A stretch of 51,800 bases of DNA from Planctomycetota bacterium (GCA_022560875.1 JADFSH010000010.1:1-51800); one strand, 5' to 3'. Positions 31,445 to 40,614 are shown, counted from the first letter of the stretch. Numbers and translations: made by a program. The notes: generated by a model from the letters alone, not told the origin.

Positions 31445-33781
31445 ATGACTCCCCGCGCCCTCCGATACATCGTGACCGTTGTGGTGTTCATCGTCGCGGG
31501 CGCAATTCTTTCCCTCCTGGTTTTCACGCCGAAGGCGAGATCGACCGGTTCGGCGCTGTCATCCGAGCAGATTGCACAAAAAACAGAACTTCCAGTTTTG
31601 GAAACTGAGAATAATAGTGATCCGGAGCCGGCCATCCCCGCTTCGATTACGACTTCAAATGACAAAGAGAGCGCTGCACCATCTGAAGCACAAGCAGAGT
31701 CGGTTGCGGATGCCATCAATACCGATCTACAGGGTCTGCACGCGTCGGCTTCCGATCGGGGCCGATCGAACGCTGATCTCTCTGGCGTCCCGCCCGCCTC
31801 TCTCGGCTCGCTGGATCCCAGGCTCTCGAAAATGCTGATCGAATTCGACATTCTCGGGGGCGGCATGAAGACGATCACCTTCAGCGATATCTGGCTGACC
31901 GCAAAGGCGCGTCGCGACGCCGAGCGGCATTTTGAGGCGGTTCGGAAAGGTGCCGCGAACATCCCTCCGCTTCCCGATGATGATCTGCGTTACATCCTCA
32001 CGACTGCGCAGCCCCTGTCCTGGCAATCCGCTTCCACCGGGGCCTGGAATATCACGGACATTCCCATTCTCGCTGCCCAGTCGGTCATCATCGAGGGCCG
32101 GACGATCAACCTCGCCAATGCCGAAAGCTGGTCGGAAATCGCGCCCGGAGAATTTGAGTCCTTCATCCTCGATGAAGCCGGCGATAAAGTCCTCACCATC
32201 AACCGTAAATTCACACTTGGCAGCGACTACGAGATTGCGCTCGATCATCGCATCACCAACCACACCGACCTTCCGCTCAAGATCATCTGGCGACAGTACG
32301 GACCTGGTGACCTTTTCGTGGACCGGGCCCGTTACATCGATCGCCGGCGTTTTCGCTTCGGTTACCTGTTGAACATCAAGCAGGATCCCAACCGGGAATT
32401 CGTCAAGCTTGACAACAACATGCTGCTCGAACGACGCACGGCACTCAAGCAGTACGAAAAGTCGCTGAAAGAAACGCTCTCGCCCGAGGAGCGTGATGAG
32501 CTTCGTACGCTGTGGCCGAATCGCGAGTCGGAAGAAAACGGATATGAGCTGTCATCATTTTCCTCGACGAATCGCTACTTTGCTTTGGCGGTGCATCCGA
32601 AGATCGACGATCAAGGACGCGGCTCGAAGTCCCTCAGTGACGTTGTGAGGGAAGTCGAGATCTTCTCGACCGACACGAAAGCCACCGAGCCCTCGATCTT
32701 CACCTATCTCTACAGTCCTGAGTATTCCATCGAGCCGGCGGGAACGCTGGCCCTGGACATGGGTATCTATGCGGGGCCGCTCGACCGGACCATTCTAAAT
32801 AAGGAGCCACGTTATACCTCGATCAGCCTGGGGGGACTGATTCTCTATCAGCTCTCCAGCATGTGCGCCTTCTGCACGTTCCAATGGCTCGCACAAGGGT
32901 TGCTGGCATTCCTCTCCTTTGTTCATTCGATTGTCTTCGACTGGGGCGTGGCGATCATCGTGCTGGTGATCATCGTGCGTGCTCTCCTGCATCCGCTGAC
33001 CAAGAAATCGCAGGTCGGCATGCAACGGTTCGGGAAGCAGATGCAGGCCCTCAAGCCCGAACAGGAAAAGCTCCAGAAAAAATACGGCAACGATCCCAAA
33101 CGCCTGCAGCAGGAACAGATGCGTCTCATGAAGGAGCACAACATCAACCCGCTGCAGCTGCTCGGCTGTCTGCCCATGTTCCTCCAGATGCCAATCTGGA
33201 TCGCTCTTTATGCCATGCTCTACCTCGCCTACGACCTGCGACAGGAACCGGCGTTCTATGGCATCTTTCAGATGATCGGTGGATGGTCGTTTCTCGCCGA
33301 TCTCAGCGCCGCCGATCATTTCTTCGGCGAGTTCGACACGCCCCGCAAGTTCCTGTGGATGAACGTAACCGGGCTCAATCTTCTGCCGCTGCTCATGGGG
33401 GCGATCTTTTTCATCCAGATGAAGTACATGTCGCCCCCACCGAGCCCCTCCATGTCCAAGGAGCAGCTCCAGCAACAGAAAATCATGAAAATAATGATGC
33501 CGGTGATGTTCCCGATCATGCTCTATAGCGCGCCGTCGGGGCTGACCCTCTATATTCTCACCTCCAGCAGCATCGGTATCATCGAAAGCCGCTACATCCG
33601 CGCCCATGTCAGCGAGATGGACCTGAAGGGATCCCCTGACAAAGAAAGGGGGAAGCCTCAGCTTGGAAACAAGAAAAAGAAGAAATCGAAAGATCCCCAG
33701 GGCCGCGCATTTACCGACGCTCTGGAGCGGGCGAAGGCGAAGGGTCGCCCATCCGCGAAAAAGTTCAAGAAGCGAAAATGA
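31445..33781 (+). CDS. yidC: Membrane protein insertase YidC
   Basis: 778 residues, longer than the usual 550. ATG 31445 puts an N-terminal anchor (IVTVVVFIVAGAILSLLVF) at the start; the frame back to 31343 lies partly in the preceding gene. A Thr/Ser/Ala-rich linker and a periplasmic beta-supersandwich domain follow. The conserved insertase core begins near FVHSIVFDWGVAIIVLVIIVRALLHPLTKKSQ (about residues 490-520), with the hydrophilic-groove Arg in IIVRALLHPLT, then NPLQLLGCLPMFLQMPIWIALYAML. The end is a Lys-rich tail (KKKKKSKDP and KKFKKRK), typical of ribosome-binding YidC proteins. It inserts proteins alone or with SecYEG. Confidence 0.94.
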   Translation: MTPRALRYIVTVVVFIVAGAILSLLVFTPKARSTGSALSSEQIAQKTELPVLETENNSDPEPAIPASITTSNDKESAAPSEAQAESVADAINTDLQGLHASASDRGRSNADLSGVPPASLGSLDPRLSKMLIEFDILGGGMKTITFSDIWLTAKARRDAERHFEAVRKGAANIPPLPDDDLRYILTTAQPLSWQSASTGAWNITDIPILAAQSVIIEGRTINLANAESWSEIAPGEFESFILDEAGDKVLTINRKFTLGSDYEIALDHRITNHTDLPLKIIWRQYGPGDLFVDRARYIDRRRFRFGYLLNIKQDPNREFVKLDNNMLLERRTALKQYEKSLKETLSPEERDELRTLWPNRESEENGYELSSFSSTNRYFALAVHPKIDDQGRGSKSLSDVVREVEIFSTDTKATEPSIFTYLYSPEYSIEPAGTLALDMGIYAGPLDRTILNKEPRYTSISLGGLILYQLSSMCAFCTFQWLAQGLLAFLSFVHSIVFDWGVAIIVLVIIVRALLHPLTKKSQVGMQRFGKQMQALKPEQEKLQKKYGNDPKRLQQEQMRLMKEHNINPLQLLGCLPMFLQMPIWIALYAMLYLAYDLRQEPAFYGIFQMIGGWSFLADLSAADHFFGEFDTPRKFLWMNVTGLNLLPLLMGAIFFIQMKYMSPPPSPSMSKEQLQQQKIMKIMMPVMFPIMLYSAPSGLTLYILTSSSIGIIESRYIRAHVSEMDLKGSPDKERGKPQLGNKKKKKSKDPQGRAFTDALERAKAKGRPSAKKFKKRK

Positions 33782-33841
33782 GCGATTGCTGTCGGCGATC
33801 GATTCGAGAATCCATACTCTTTTTCGGGTACGGCTTCCCCG

Positions 33842-34180
33842 CTACATCTGATCGAGCAGGATCAGGTTGCCATCCGGATCAGCGAACAGGGCATGAGCGG
33901 GGCCTTCGGTCTGGTCCTGGGCCTCGTCATTGAGTTCAAAATGGTAACCCTTGTCCTGAAGCTCTTCCTGAAGCTTGCGAAAGTTCTGAGGATTGAAGGT
34001 GAGAATGTTCTGTTCAAACATGCCGTGGAACAGGCCGGTCATTGTCACGTCGTTCTTGAGCATGAGCCAGTTGTCATCAATATCGCCACCGACAATCCGG
34101 AACCCCAGAGCCTGGTAAAACTCAAGCGTCTCTGTCAGGTTCGTGACGTTGAGACTGATGGAAAAGGGGCCGAGATCCAT
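33842..34180 (-). CDS. VOC-family (glyoxalase/bleomycin resistance-like) protein
   Basis: 112 residues, one vicinal oxygen chelate domain: ISLNVTNLTETLEFYQALGFRI at the N-terminus and HALFADPDGNLILLDQ at the C-terminus, with an acidic metal ligand position near the end. It resembles the small VOC proteins of unknown substrate rather than glyoxalase I. It follows nusG by 76 bases on the same strand, so it may be read through from secE-nusG, and faces yidC. Confidence 0.85.
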   Translation of the reverse strand: MDLGPFSISLNVTNLTETLEFYQALGFRIVGGDIDDNWLMLKNDVTMTGLFHGMFEQNILTFNPQNFRKLQEELQDKGYHFELNDEAQDQTEGPAHALFADPDGNLILLDQM

Positions 34181-34256
34181 TGGCTGATCCTTGTGCTGGC
34201 GAAGCGCATGGTATCGCGCGACAGGTATGACATCGCATCAGCAAGCGATTGGGATC

Positions 34257-35216
34257 TCAGGACTCATCCGCCTTGGCGATCTGCCAGTATTCCAACTCAA
34301 CGGGAGCCTGGCGACCGAAGATCGTCACCAACACCCGGACCTTGCCCTTGTCCGGCATGATCTCATCGACAGTGCCTTCGTAATTTTCAAAGGGGCCTTC
34401 CTGGATGGTGACGGCATCACCCTTGGTGAACTCCATCTTGACGATGGGGGTCTCTTCGGGCTTGCGCGAGTCGAAGAGCATCTTCTCGACTTCATGCGGG
34501 GCCATGGGAGTCGGATGACCCGCGGTACCTACGAAATCGCCCACCCCGGTTGTTTCCTTGATCAGGAAAAAAACATCCTGAGGGATGCGGCCGTCGTCTT
34601 CGAGTTTCATCTCGACAAAAACGTAACCGGGGTAAAGCTTCGTCTCGGTGATGCGGGCCTTGCCGGCCTTGAGAGTCTTGGTCTTCTCCGTGGGAACCAT
34701 GATCCGGCCCACGAGGACATCGAGACCTTCAATCTGGACCTTCTTGAGCAAGGTCTCCCGGACGTAATTTTCCTTGTTGGAAGCCACCCGCAGGACAAAC
34801 CAATTCATGCCGGCTCGATAGGCGGGCATGTCCATGGCGGGATCGAAGGGACGATCACTTTCGTCTTCGCTGGAAGCGTCATTCTTTCCCGGGATCTCTT
34901 CCTTGTCCTTTGCCTCGGGCGATGTTTTGAGGTCCGAAGATTTGTCGCTTTCATCGATTGCGATTGCTGAAGTCGCGTCAGGTGTATCCCTTGCCGTATC
35001 GGATTCGACGATGATCTCGATGGGTGGAGAATCGGCAGAAGGATCGACAGATGTGGTTGTCATGGCGTCTTCGGTTTGTTTATCTGTTGATTCGGAACTC
35101 TGAACAGATGAAGCCGCCTGTTCAAGCGTGTTTTCAGAAAGGTTGTCTTGCTCGGCCATTGCCGGCTCCTGTGCATCTGGAAGGGGTGATTGCGGATCGG
35201 CGGATGAAGTGCTCAT
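34257..35216 (-). CDS. nusG: Transcription termination/antitermination factor NusG with acidic N-terminal extension
   Basis: 319 residues. The core from about 137 has WFVLRVASNKENYVRETL, then LYPGYVFVEMKL of the NGN domain, and the C-terminal KOW domain EFTKGDAVTIQEGPFENYEGTVDEI. NusG binds RNA polymerase to suppress pausing, and couples to Rho and ribosomes through the KOW domain. The preceding 136 residues are rich in Ser, Asp, Glu, Thr and Pro and probably disordered; ordinary NusG has none of this. The internal ATG before NWFVLR could be a secondary start. It follows secE, 27 bases away, as in most bacteria, but rplK does not follow. Confidence 0.92.
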   Translation of the reverse strand: MSTSSADPQSPLPDAQEPAMAEQDNLSENTLEQAASSVQSSESTDKQTEDAMTTTSVDPSADSPPIEIIVESDTARDTPDATSAIAIDESDKSSDLKTSPEAKDKEEIPGKNDASSEDESDRPFDPAMDMPAYRAGMNWFVLRVASNKENYVRETLLKKVQIEGLDVLVGRIMVPTEKTKTLKAGKARITETKLYPGYVFVEMKLEDDGRIPQDVFFLIKETTGVGDFVGTAGHPTPMAPHEVEKMLFDSRKPEETPIVKMEFTKGDAVTIQEGPFENYEGTVDEIMPDKGKVRVLVTIFGRQAPVELEYWQIAKADES

Positions 35217-35243
35217 GACAGTTGCATAGAAAATGCCTTGGGT

Positions 35244-35654
35244 TCAATTACCTTCGAGTACTCCAAAGAATTTGAAGATGTTCTGAAAGATAAGGTCAAA
35301 GCAGAAGCAAAAGATTGCGATGAAGATCGTCAAGAGAATGACGACCCAAGTGGAGCCGAGGATTTCGCGACGACTCGACCAATTGACTTTCTTCATCTCG
35401 CCCTCAGTGGCGATCATGAAATCAACCACCTTCGGTTTTACGCCAATGAGGTAGTAGCCGAGGATACCAAACAGGGCGGTGACCAGAAGGGCACCGGTCG
35501 CCTGGATATACACGGGCTCTACGGTGCCAATGCGAACCCCTCCGAGGAGATCCCATAACCAGATGGCACCCATGAGGACGATGGTGGCGAGAGCCACTGC
35601 GGAGCAGACTCGCGTGTAGTAGCCTTGGTTTTTCTTGTAAATGCCTACGCCCAT
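35244..35654 (-). CDS. secE: Preprotein translocase subunit SecE (three-helix form)
   Basis: 136 residues from ATG 35654-35652, chosen because a longer frame would run into the tRNA-Trp gene. Three hydrophobic helices: TRVCSAVALATIVLMGAIW, YIQATGALLVTALFGILGYYL and STWVVILLTIFIAIFCFCF. The conserved amphipathic segment EGEMKKVNWSSRREIL before the last helix is the SecE signature. SecE clamps SecY in the translocon. It is between tRNA-Trp and nusG on the same strand. Confidence 0.93.
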   Translation of the reverse strand: MGVGIYKKNQGYYTRVCSAVALATIVLMGAIWLWDLLGGVRIGTVEPVYIQATGALLVTALFGILGYYLIGVKPKVVDFMIATEGEMKKVNWSSRREILGSTWVVILLTIFIAIFCFCFDLIFQNIFKFFGVLEGN

Positions 35655-35684
35655 GAACAGGAGTCTCCGTAAGTAAGCGTACAA

Positions 35685-35757
<73 letters not shown>

Positions 35758-35759
35758 AA

Positions 35760-35852
35760 GGAACAGCCATCAGCTCTCTCAGCCATCAGTCGTCAGCTTC
35801 ATGCTCCACGATCGGAACCAGGAACTGAGGGCTGAACGCAAAACGCTGAGTG
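35760..35852. repeat. Degenerate CAGCCATCAG / GCTGA-type short repeats
   Basis: Between tRNA-Trp and rpmG the plus strand has CAGCCATCAG twice (35764-35773 and 35780-35789), then TCGTCAGC, GGAACTGAGGGCTGA and ACGCTGAGTGCT. These give repeated GCTGA/TCAGC units 6-10 bases apart. No folded structure is obvious. Such short degenerate TCAGC repeats occur in intergenic DNA of several phyla. Confidence 0.45.
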
Positions 35853-36032
35853 CTACTTCCGCTTGATCTTATGCAGCGTGTGCTTGCGCAGCCGGGGGCT
35901 GTACTTCTTCAGGCCCGCTTTGACCTTCTCGGCAATGCCGCCTTTGACGCGTATGCTGGTGCGATAGTTCAAGTCACCGCATTCAGTGCACTGCAACCAG
36001 ACATATTCGCGATCACCCGCTTTCTTGGCCAT
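35853..36032 (-). CDS. rpmG: 50S ribosomal protein L33
   Basis: 59 residues, [19 protein letters not shown] at the start and [12 protein letters not shown] at the end. The N-terminal CTECG and the [11 protein letters not shown] stretch match L33. The usual second CxxC pair is replaced: after CTECG no further cysteine occurs ([11 protein letters not shown] in place of KKYCPRCRKHT), so this is the zinc-free (C-minus-like, half) version. It lies between tuf and tRNA-Trp, the standard place for rpmG. Confidence 0.92.
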   Translation of the reverse strand: MAKKAGDREYVWLQCTECGDLNYRTSIRVKGGIAEKVKAGLKKYSPRLRKHTLHKIKRK

Positions 36033-36062
36033 GGGTACCCACTTTCACCAAACTTGACTGCC

Positions 36063-36123
36063 TCCCGCGTTGGGCGGGAAGAAGGCGGCGTCCGGTCTGC
36101 GCCGGGTCGGGTGCGGACCGGAC
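36063..36123 (-). terminator. Tandem strong hairpins between tuf and rpmG
   Basis: TCCCGC (36063-36068) with GCGGGA (36074-36079), and GTCCGGTC (36090-36097) with GACCGGAC (36116-36123); the latter stem extends inward to about 13 pairs with wobbles. No T-run follows. They may partly terminate or process the tuf transcript so that tuf outnumbers rpmG-secE-nusG. Confidence 0.55.
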
Positions 36124-36139
36124 ACCTCTTCAATGATGT

Positions 36140-37339
36140 CTACTCGATAATCTTGGACACAACGCCGGATCCGACGGTGCGCCCGCCTTCACGAACCGCG
36201 AAACGAAGGCCCTCTTCCATCGCGATGGGCTTGTCCTCGAGGTCCACACTGATGGTGACGTTGTCGCCGGGCATGCACATTTCCGCACCACCAAGCAGGT
36301 TCAGCTTGCCGGTCACGTCGGTGGTCCGGAAGTAGAACTGGGGCTTGTAGCCAGAGAAGAACGGCGTATGACGCCCGCCTTCCTCCTTGGTCAGCACATA
36401 CACTTCGGCTTCGTACTTGGTATGAGGCGTAATGGAGCCTGGCTTGCAGAGTACCTGTCCGCGTTCGATGTCATCCTTCTCGATACCGCGGAGCAGGGCT
36501 CCCACGTTGTCGCCGGCATAGCCCTCGTTGAGGGTCTTGTTGAACATCTCCACGCCGGTGACGGTGGTCTTGCGGGTTTCTGCGCTGAGACCGACGATCT
36601 CGACTTCCTCGCCGACCTTGATCTCGCCACGCTCGATGCGACCGGTGACTACGGTGCCGCGTCCCTTGATGGAGAATACGTCTTCCACGGGCATGAGGAA
36701 GGGCTTGTCGCGCTCACGCTTCGGCTCGGGGATGTAGTTGTCGAGTTGCTCAATAAGCTCGTCGATGCACTTGCAGGCTTCGTCATCCTTGCCCTCGGAT
36801 TCCATGGCCTTGAGGGCGGAGCCGCGGATGATCGGGATATCGTCCCCGGGGAAGTCATAGTAACTGAGCAGCTCGCGGACTTCCAGCTCGACAAGTTCCA
36901 GCAGTTCCTCATCGTCGATCATGTCGCACTTGTTGAGGAACACGACCATGGCGGGTACGCCTACCTGACGGGCGAGCAGGATGTGCTCACGGGTCTGGGG
37001 CATGGGGCCGTCGTCAGCGCCCACCACGAGGATCGCACCGTCCATTTGGGCGGCGCCGGTGATCATGTTCTTGACATAATCGGCGTGGCCGGGGCAATCC
37101 ACATGCGCGTAGTGGCGTTTTTCTGACTCGTATTCCTGGTGCGAGGTCGCGATCGTGATGCCGCGTGCCTTTTCCTCTGGTGCGTTATCGATCTGGTCGA
37201 AGGCCCGGGCGGTGCCGAGACCTTTCGTCGCCTGACGCATAGTGATCGCCGCGGTCAGAGTCGTCTTGCCGTGGTCGATGTGACCGATGGTGCCGACGTT
37301 GACGTGTGGCTTTGTTCGTTCAAATACCGCCTTAGCCAT
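36140..37339 (-). CDS. tuf: Translation elongation factor Tu
   Basis: 399 residues from ATG 37339-37337 ([20 protein letters not shown]). G1 GHIDHGKT, with Ile where Val is usual, at about 18-25; G2 region [14 protein letters not shown]3 [13 protein letters not shown]4 NKCDM; G5 GSALKAM. The C-terminal domains carry [13 protein letters not shown] and the ending GVVSKIIE. Delivers aminoacyl-tRNA to the ribosome in a GTP-dependent way. It comes after tRNA-Thr and before rpmG on the minus strand. Confidence 0.97.
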   Translation of the reverse strand: MAKAVFERTKPHVNVGTIGHIDHGKTTLTAAITMRQATKGLGTARAFDQIDNAPEEKARGITIATSHQEYESEKRHYAHVDCPGHADYVKNMITGAAQMDGAILVVGADDGPMPQTREHILLARQVGVPAMVVFLNKCDMIDDEELLELVELEVRELLSYYDFPGDDIPIIRGSALKAMESEGKDDEACKCIDELIEQLDNYIPEPKRERDKPFLMPVEDVFSIKGRGTVVTGRIERGEIKVGEEVEIVGLSAETRKTTVTGVEMFNKTLNEGYAGDNVGALLRGIEKDDIERGQVLCKPGSITPHTKYEAEVYVLTKEEGGRHTPFFSGYKPQFYFRTTDVTGKLNLLGGAEMCMPGDNVTISVDLEDKPIAMEEGLRFAVREGGRTVGSGVVSKIIE

Positions 37340-37493
37340 TTTAACTACTCCAAACAAATACGATTCAAAGGGCCGGAATACGAGTGAAACCGGCACGTTT
37401 ATTCTACGATCATAACGGCGAAGACGCTCCCCGCCGCTTTCCTCCTGGTCATTATCCTATCGCGAATGACGCACATTGCGCTGAATCACGAAA

Positions 37494-37565
37494 AGCCACC
37501 GATGGGACTCGAACCCATGACCTCACCCTTACCAAGGGTGTGCTCTACCACTGAGCTACGGTGGC
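37494..37565 (-). tRNA. tRNA-Thr (GGT anticodon)
   Basis: Minus-strand cloverleaf: acceptor GCCACCG/CGGTGGC, D arm GCTC/GAGC, anticodon stem CACCC/GGGTG with loop TTGGTAA (anticodon GGT), T arm ATGGG/CCCAT around TTCGAGT. CCA not encoded. It precedes tuf, as in many bacteria. Confidence 0.93.
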
Positions 37566-37633
37566 AGGCGGGGCATCAGCCGGTGGCCTGACCTTTGGGC
37601 CGCATAAACCCTCCAGCCTGTGAAACCCCAACG

Positions 37634-37657
37634 AAAAACCGTCCCAAGCAGGGACGG
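37634..37657 (-). terminator. Rho-independent terminator after the prepilin gene
   Basis: On the minus strand CCGTCCC-TGCTT-GGGACGG is followed at once by TTTTT, a textbook intrinsic terminator. It lies about 100 bases beyond the prepilin stop and before tRNA-Thr. A promoter-like TTGTCA (37696-37691), 16-base gap, TACACT (37674-37669) overlaps its upstream side; any transcript from it would meet the terminator within a few bases. Confidence 0.75.
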
Positions 37658-37754
37658 AGCATCCGCAAAGTGTAGCCGCTCCCGCCGATCTGACAAGGCC
37701 ATCGGACGAAGGTTTTTCGGACTTTGCCACCGGCGACTTGAAGCGAATTATCCC

Positions 37755-38705
37755 TTACGGGGTACTGGATAATGGATTCGTAACGTTGATTCGCAGTATT
37801 TCCTGAAGATAGGTGAGGTCCGGCCAAGGCCCTACATTCTCGATATGGCCATCGAGGAACAGCATCAGACAGGTGCCGCTGTATCGAAAATCCACTTCAC
37901 CGGTCGGATTTGGATCATCAACCTGAAGCGAAAACCCTCCTGACCCGCCAACTGAGGGGTTGTCGTACGCTTCCTCGGTGGCGGCGATGACCTCACCATA
38001 AAATGAGTCCACCATATACATCGAACGCTCAGGAACCGCGATTTGACCGTTGGTATGCCAGAATCCGAGTGGTGGCGCCCCGGGGACATCGGGCCGATTG
38101 TTGAAAAAGTCATTCGCAGCGAAGAATCCCGGAATATTCTCCGAATCCGCACCCGTGCCAAACGGGGTGAGAATACCTTCTCCCAGTGATGGGGCCTGCT
38201 TGGAGTTTTTGGAGTTGAAAGCGGCAGAGCGGAGGGGATTCGTCAGATCGTTGTCCAGATAGTCGTACAACTCCTTGGTGGGAGAGTCATAACGGAAGCT
38301 GAATCCCAAATCGGTCTCAGCGGATGGCAAGGCCGCCACCATGTTGCTGAAGTTATTGATCGTCCAGAGAATGTCCGTCCAAGTCCCCTGGTGCTCGGCC
38401 CCGGCGGAAAGTGTGAGACTGCTCGTACTTTGCGGGATCGATCGGACTTTTCCCGGATACGGCGTGAGAGACGCATCTGAGTAATCAAACTGGCTTGGAA
38501 GGATGACATCGCCATTGTCCGAGGAATATTCCCCCATCCACATGCTGATTTGCCTCATGCGACTCATCGATTCGGCTTTTTTTGCCACTCGGCTGACACG
38601 AAGCAAGACCGGAAAAAGAAAACCTATAAGGACGGCAATGATGCCTATAACAACAAGGATTTCCACTATGGTGAATGCTTTAGGTCTCTCGTTTTGCTTG
38701 AACAT
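37755..38705 (-). CDS. Type IV prepilin-like protein, DUF1559-like (planctomycete pseudopilin)
   Basis: 316 residues from ATG 38705-38703. After a short basic leader the cleavage/methylation segment AFTIVEILVVIGIIAVLIGF has Glu at +5 and one long hydrophobic helix, the class III signal of type IV pilins and pseudopilins; Ala replaces the usual Gly at -1. The globular part lacks close relatives I can name but ends near CLMLFLDGHIENVG, the DGH signature seen at the end of the large planctomycete prepilin family. Probably a minor pilin or secretion pseudopilin processed by PilD; pilT at 14.7 kb may act on the same system. Confidence 0.85.
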   Translation of the reverse strand: MFKQNERPKAFTIVEILVVIGIIAVLIGFLFPVLLRVSRVAKKAESMSRMRQISMWMGEYSSDNGDVILPSQFDYSDASLTPYPGKVRSIPQSTSSLTLSAGAEHQGTWTDILWTINNFSNMVAALPSAETDLGFSFRYDSPTKELYDYLDNDLTNPLRSAAFNSKNSKQAPSLGEGILTPFGTGADSENIPGFFAANDFFNNRPDVPGAPPLGFWHTNGQIAVPERSMYMVDSFYGEVIAATEEAYDNPSVGGSGGFSLQVDDPNPTGEVDFRYSGTCLMLFLDGHIENVGPWPDLTYLQEILRINVTNPLSSTP

Positions 38706-38752
38706 GGCTTTGCTCCGCCCGAGTCCATTCGGGGGCTCTTTTTGAGGAAAAC

Positions 38753-38758
38753 AGTATA
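38753..38758 (-). promoter_or_regulatory. Possible -10 element of the prepilin gene
   Basis: TATACT on the minus strand, 48 bases upstream of the ATG. No good -35 lies at the right distance. A small CCCGA/TCGGG hairpin lies in the leader at 38719-38734. Confidence 0.3.
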
Positions 38759-38886
38759 CTTTTACCATATCCAAAATTGACGGATGTTCCAGTCTTTCAA
38801 GAAGATACGTCAAATTCCCTCCGGTGGATGCGTCTAGATTGCTCCCATCTGGAAAGAGGTTCTTTTAGGTCGTCCTCTTGAGCCAG

Positions 38887-38902
38887 AACCCCTCGGGGGG
38901 TT
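38887..38902 (-). terminator. Hairpin at the rho stop codon
   Basis: AACCCC (38902-38897 on the minus strand) pairs with GGGGTT (38892-38887) around a CCGA loop. The stem starts inside the rho TAA stop. A second stem, AAGAGG/CCTCTT, follows about 20 bases on. It probably ends or stabilises the rho mRNA. Confidence 0.5.
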
Positions 38903-40346
38903 ATTGCAGGTTCATGGTCATCAGGAATTCTGCGTTGGATTTCGTCTTGCCCAGACGGTTCTTGAGTAGCTCCATTGCTTCAACCACTGACATGTCCGAG
39001 ACGACCTTTCGCAGCCTGACCACCAGTTCCAGCTCTTTGGGGTCCAGGAGTAGTTCCTCGCGTCGGGTGCCGGAGGCGGCAATGTCGATGGCCGGCCAGA
39101 TCCGCTTCTCCACCAGCTTTCTGGTCAGATGAAGCTCGGAATTACCCGTGCCCTTGAATTCCTCGAAAATAACCTCGTCGGCCCTGGAACCGGTATCCAC
39201 CAGTGCGGTGGCAATGATGGTCAGTGAACCCCCGTTTTCGATGTTCCGGGCAGAGCCAAAGAATTTCTTCGGCTTGATAAGAGCTTGGCTGTCCACGCCA
39301 CCCGTGCCAATTTTGCCCGTATTGGGCATGGCGTTGTTGTAGCCTCGAGCCAGACGGGTGATGGAATCCAGCAGAATCACGACATCGTCGCCGTATTCAA
39401 CCATGCGACGGGACTTCTCGGTGACCATTTCCGCAATCTGGATATGACGCCGCGCCTCCTCGTCGAACGTACTGGCCACAACTTCAACTGAATCGGGCGT
39501 GTTGCGTTTGAAATCGGTCACTTCCTCCGGACGTTCGTCAATCAGGAGCACAATGACGTGCGCCTCGGGGTGATTTTTGGCGATCGCGTTGGTCAGCTTC
39601 TGGAGGATGATGGTTTTTCCGGTTCGGGGCGGGGCGACAATCAGAGCGCGTTGGCCGAATCCGAGAGGTGTGACCAGATCAATGATTCGAGTTTCAATGC
39701 CGTCAGGCTCGGCTTCGAGCATGATTCGCTGATCGGGATGCAGAGGGATGAGATTTTCGAAGGTGGGAAGATCGTGAAGAAGTCCGGGATCTCTGGCGTT
39801 GACTGATTCCACTCGAAGGAGGGCGAAATAGGTTTCGGTTTCCTTGGGAGGACGTATCAAACCCCTTACGGTTTGCCCCTTCCTCAGGCCGAACCTTCGG
39901 ATTTGTGAGGGGCTGATATACACATCATCGGGCGAAGGCAGGTAGGAGTATTCCGGACTACGCAGGAAGCCAAAGCCATCGGGAAGAATCTCGAGCGTTC
40001 CTTCGCCGATCATGAGTCCTTGTTTTCGAGCCCTCGACTTGAGAATCTCGAACACGAGATTCTGCTTGGGCATGGTAATGAAATCTTCGATTTTTTCCTG
40101 CTTGGCGAGCTTGGCCAACTCCTCATTGTTCATGTGTTGAAGCGCGGCCAGATTAAGTTCATCCTTCTTCGCCAGGTCGTACTTGCCCTGAATCTCCTCT
40201 TCTAGCGCGGCAGCTTCCGCCTCAAGCTCAGCATCGGTTGGTACCTCGCCGGGTTTGAGCGTCATCGTGGTGATTGCAGATTTATTGCTGGAATGACTTC
40301 CGGAACTGCCCTTCTTGCGACGTCTGCGTGATTTCTTGCTGGCCAT
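38901..40346 (-). CDS. rho: Transcription termination factor Rho
   Basis: 481 residues. A basic, Ser-rich N-terminal extension ([17 protein letters not shown]) precedes the Rho N-terminal helical part ([21 protein letters not shown]), the cold-shock RNA-binding domain with [24 protein letters not shown] (quoted as about residues 120-143), Walker A APPRTGKT, Walker [17 protein letters not shown], the Q-loop and R-loop segments [10 protein letters not shown] and [13 protein letters not shown], and a C-terminal MTMNLQ. Rho is a ring-shaped RNA helicase that terminates transcription. AGGAG precedes the ATG. The upstream leader is long (see 40502-40644). Confidence 0.96.
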   Translation of the reverse strand: MASKKSRRRRKKGSSGSHSSNKSAITTMTLKPGEVPTDAELEAEAAALEEEIQGKYDLAKKDELNLAALQHMNNEELAKLAKQEKIEDFITMPKQNLVFEILKSRARKQGLMIGEGTLEILPDGFGFLRSPEYSYLPSPDDVYISPSQIRRFGLRKGQTVRGLIRPPKETETYFALLRVESVNARDPGLLHDLPTFENLIPLHPDQRIMLEAEPDGIETRIIDLVTPLGFGQRALIVAPPRTGKTIILQKLTNAIAKNHPEAHVIVLLIDERPEEVTDFKRNTPDSVEVVASTFDEEARRHIQIAEMVTEKSRRMVEYGDDVVILLDSITRLARGYNNAMPNTGKIGTGGVDSQALIKPKKFFGSARNIENGGSLTIIATALVDTGSRADEVIFEEFKGTGNSELHLTRKLVEKRIWPAIDIAASGTRREELLLDPKELELVVRLRKVVSDMSVVEAMELLKNRLGKTKSNAEFLMTMNLQ

Positions 40347-40501
40347 ACCTTCAAAATCTCCTGGGGGATCAATTCACGTGGGCTGCTGACAATCCTTGAG
40401 CAAGCATCCTTCACCCTTGGGTGTCCCACCATCGCTTACGAATGATCGCGTGTTCTCACCGGCTGGTTCGAGTTGAATGAAATTGTTTCAACTGACCGTC
40501 A

Positions 40502-40579
40502 TCATTCGTTCAGGTGGAATCCCGGTGATGAGTTGAATAAGGCTTGAATCGTCAACTGAGCGGATTTGGTTTCGTCCAT
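40502..40579 (-). CDS. Possible rho leader peptide (25 codons)
   Basis: Within the 442-base gap between coaE and rho the minus strand has ATG at 40579-40577, 25 sense codons (MDETKSAQLTIQALFNSSPG and five more) and TGA at 40504-40502. It begins about 30 bases after the predicted start of the rho transcript. E. coli rho also has a short leader peptide gene. Homology is not claimed. Confidence 0.3.
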   Translation of the reverse strand: MDETKSAQLTIQALFNSSPGFHLNE

Positions 40580-40614
40580 GCGTTCCTGATTGAAGAGTCG
40601 AAACCGTATTGTTG

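Noticed and set aside
32795-33607. 270-codon minus-strand frame
   Set aside because: Antisense shadow of yidC; His/Glu/Leu-rich string without structure.
36368-37126. 252-codon open frame on the plus strand
   Set aside because: It lies wholly antisense to tuf, whose strong codon bias creates long shadow frames; no domain is recognisable.
37669-37696. Promoter for tRNA-Thr and tuf
   Set aside because: TTGTCA-16-TACACT looks good, but the intrinsic terminator at 37657-37634 would stop such a transcript after a few bases; the real tRNA-Thr promoter is probably closer and not clear by eye.
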